NCBI GenBank assembly: GCA_023254015.1
Contig: JALQYS010000468.1
Location: 1-5,905, forward strand
Length of the DNA: 5,905 bases
From: Paracoccaceae bacterium
GTDB taxonomy: Bacteria > Pseudomonadota > Alphaproteobacteria > Rhodobacterales > Rhodobacteraceae
Reading direction: 5' to 3'
The notes under the pieces: model-generated
The model's database searches: none
The model's input: only the letters and a program-made list of their open reading frames with translations
Told to the model about the DNA's origin: nothing
Program-made: the position numbers and the translations under genes
Shown: piece after piece, positions 4,605 through 5,905 of the stretch
Layout: every line of letters begins with the position of its first letter
Numbering within the stretch: the stretch's first letter is position 1

Positions 4605-4616
4605 TGACGCGCGTCA
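4605..4616. repeat. 12-base palindrome overlapping the priA stop codon
   Basis: TGACGCGCGTCA is perfectly self-complementary. On the minus strand its first three bases are the priA TGA stop codon, so the palindromic intergenic block begins exactly where the gene ends. Between it and unit 4 (4569-4604) only an imperfect CCTC/GAGG-based stem can be drawn. Confidence 0.7.
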
Positions 4617-5905
4617 GTAGAAACTCTGCGGGTCAATATCGATGGCCAGACGCAAATTGGCGGGCAGTTTCAGCTGCCCCACCCATTCGGCCAGCGCCGC
4701 CTGCAAGGGCACGCCCTTTTCCGCCTTGACCAGAAGCCGCACCCGATGGCGCCCGCGCACCCGGGCAATCGGCGCGGGGGCCGGGCCAAAGACCTGCGCC
4801 CCGATCCGCCGCAGCGGTTCGTCCCGGCGGGCCAGGTCCAGCCCGAAATCGAACACCTGCGCCACATCCGGCGAAGACAGGATGATCCCCGCCATGCGCC
4901 CATAGGGCGGCACGCCCGCCGCGCGGCGCTCGGCCGCCTCGGCCCGCCAGAAGGCCTCTTCGTCGCCGCCCAGAATCGCCCGGATCACCGGATGTTCCGG
5001 CTGGTGGGTCTGCAGCCAGGCCTCGCCGGGGCGCTCGGCCCGCCCGGCCCGGCCCGCGACCTGCCGCATCAGTTGAAAGGTCCGCTCTGCCGCTCGCAGG
5101 TCGCTGCCCTGCAGACCAAGATCGGCGTCGATCACGCCCACCAGCGTCAAGAGCGGAAAGTTGTGCCCCTTGGCCACGATCTGCGTGCCGATGATGATGT
5201 CGGCCCCGCCCTCGGCAATGTTGACCACCGCCTCTTTCAAGGCCCGGGCCGAGCCGAACAGGTCGGACGACAAGACGGCAAGCCGGGCGCCCGGAAAGCG
5301 TTCGATCACCTCTTCGGCCAGCCGTTCCACCCCCGGACCCACGGCCGCCATCCGCCCCTCGACCCCGCAGGCCGGACAGGCCACCGGCACGGGCTTGGTC
5401 GCGCCGCACTGATGGCAGACCAGACGCTTTTGAAAGCGGTGTTCGACCATCCGCGCGTCGCAATCGTCACAGCCCACCTGATGCCCGCAAGCCCGGCACA
5501 AGGTGATCGGCGCATAGCCGCGGCGGTTCAGGAACAAGAGCGACTGCTCTCCCTTGGCCACCCGCGCCTCGACCTCGGCGGCCAGTTTGGCCGAAATCCA
5601 GCGGTCGGAGGCCAGCTTTTCGCCCCGCATGTCGATGGCCTTCATCTGCGGCAGTTCCGCCACGCCAAAGCGCGACCCAAGGTCGATGCGGCCGTATTTC
5701 CCCGCCTCCACATTGGCCCAGGTTTCAAGGCAAGGCGTGGCCGAGGCCAGAACGATGGGGCAGCCGACGATGCTGGCGCGCAAGACGGCCATATCGCGGG
5801 CATTGTAAAGAACGCCGTCCTCCTGCTTGTAACTGGTGTCGTGTTCTTCATCGACGACGATCAGCCCCAGGTCGCGAAAGGGCAGGACCAGGGCCGACCG
5901 CGCGC
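4614..5905 (-). CDS. priA: PriA, primosomal replication-restart helicase (C-terminal 429 residues)
   Basis: PriA recognises stalled forks and D-loops, unwinds the lagging strand and loads the primosome so that DnaB can be reloaded. The gene enters from the right edge; 429 residues of a protein usually near 730 are seen, lacking the DNA-binding N-terminus and Walker A. Present, counted from the edge, are Walker B DEEH (18-21, within LGLIVVDEEHDTSYKQEDG), motif III ASATP (53-57), and the eight-cysteine zinc-binding insert CRAC, CDDC, CHQC, CPAC (bases 5367-5498). Helicase lobe 2 follows with GTQIVAKGHNFP, DADLGL, AAERTFQL and QVAGRAGRA (motif VI), then LQTHQPEHP and the C-terminal domain ending DIDPQSFY. 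An internal ATG at 5792 is not the start, because the frame and homology continue to the edge. It is upstream of msrA on the same strand. Confidence 0.97.
   Translation of the reverse strand, partial: ARSALVLPFRDLGLIVVDEEHDTSYKQEDGVLYNARDMAVLRASIVGCPIVLASATPCLETWANVEAGKYGRIDLGSRFGVAELPQMKAIDMRGEKLASDRWISAKLAAEVEARVAKGEQSLLFLNRRGYAPITLCRACGHQVGCDDCDARMVEHRFQKRLVCHQCGATKPVPVACPACGVEGRMAAVGPGVERLAEEVIERFPGARLAVLSSDLFGSARALKEAVVNIAEGGADIIIGTQIVAKGHNFPLLTLVGVIDADLGLQGSDLRAAERTFQLMRQVAGRAGRAERPGEAWLQTHQPEHPVIRAILGGDEEAFWRAEAAERRAAGVPPYGRMAGIILSSPDVAQVFDFGLDLARRDEPLRRIGAQVFGPAPAPIARVRGRHRVRLLVKAEKGVPLQAALAEWVGQLKLPANLRLAIDIDPQSFY

Noticed and set aside
3850..4620. Plus-strand open frame of 256 codons opposite msrA and the palindrome block
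   Set aside because: It lies antisense to a clear msrA, has no recognisable domains, and runs through the palindromic gap; it reflects high GC content.

Overview
The window looks like chromosomal core DNA from an alphaproteobacterium of the Rhodobacteraceae (Rhodobacter/Paracoccus-like). Base composition is strongly GC-rich with GC-rich third codon positions. The RuvB, RuvA, MsrA, PrmA and PriA sequences all read like that family's versions, and a small DUF1127 (YjiS-like) protein of the kind common there is present. This assignment is from recognition of the proteins, not from a database search.

Layout: positions 1-1522 (minus strand) hold the Holliday-junction operon ruvC-ruvA-ruvB. Genes are tightly coupled (ruvC/ruvA overlap by 4 bases, ruvA/ruvB are 3 bases apart), and ruvB runs off the left edge. 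A divergent intergenic region (1523-1846) carries a plausible ruvC promoter with a LexA-like half-matching box in its spacer, several small inverted repeats and the structured leader of the DUF1127 gene (1847-2050, plus strand). That gene ends at a strong intrinsic terminator (2076-2110). Converging on it, positions 2147-5905 hold a second minus-strand run: priA (3' part only), msrA, prmA and a 115-residue single-pass membrane protein of unknown function.

Functionally, ruvCAB resolves Holliday junctions and priA restarts stalled forks, so both ends of the window serve recombination and replication repair. Between them, msrA repairs oxidised methionine and prmA methylates ribosomal protein L11.

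Two things stand out. First, PrmA is about 75-80 residues longer than usual, because its N-terminal (substrate-recognition) domain appears to be tandemly duplicated; an ungapped self-alignment at a fixed offset of 78 residues supports this, and a strong Shine-Dalgarno sequence supports the long start. Second, the 191-base priA-msrA gap is packed with perfect or near-perfect palindromes: two 24-base palindromes and two 9-10 bp hairpins within 108 bases, plus a 12-base palindrome overlapping the priA stop codon. This resembles a composite repetitive element rather than a simple terminator. The rest of the window is ordinary housekeeping sequence.
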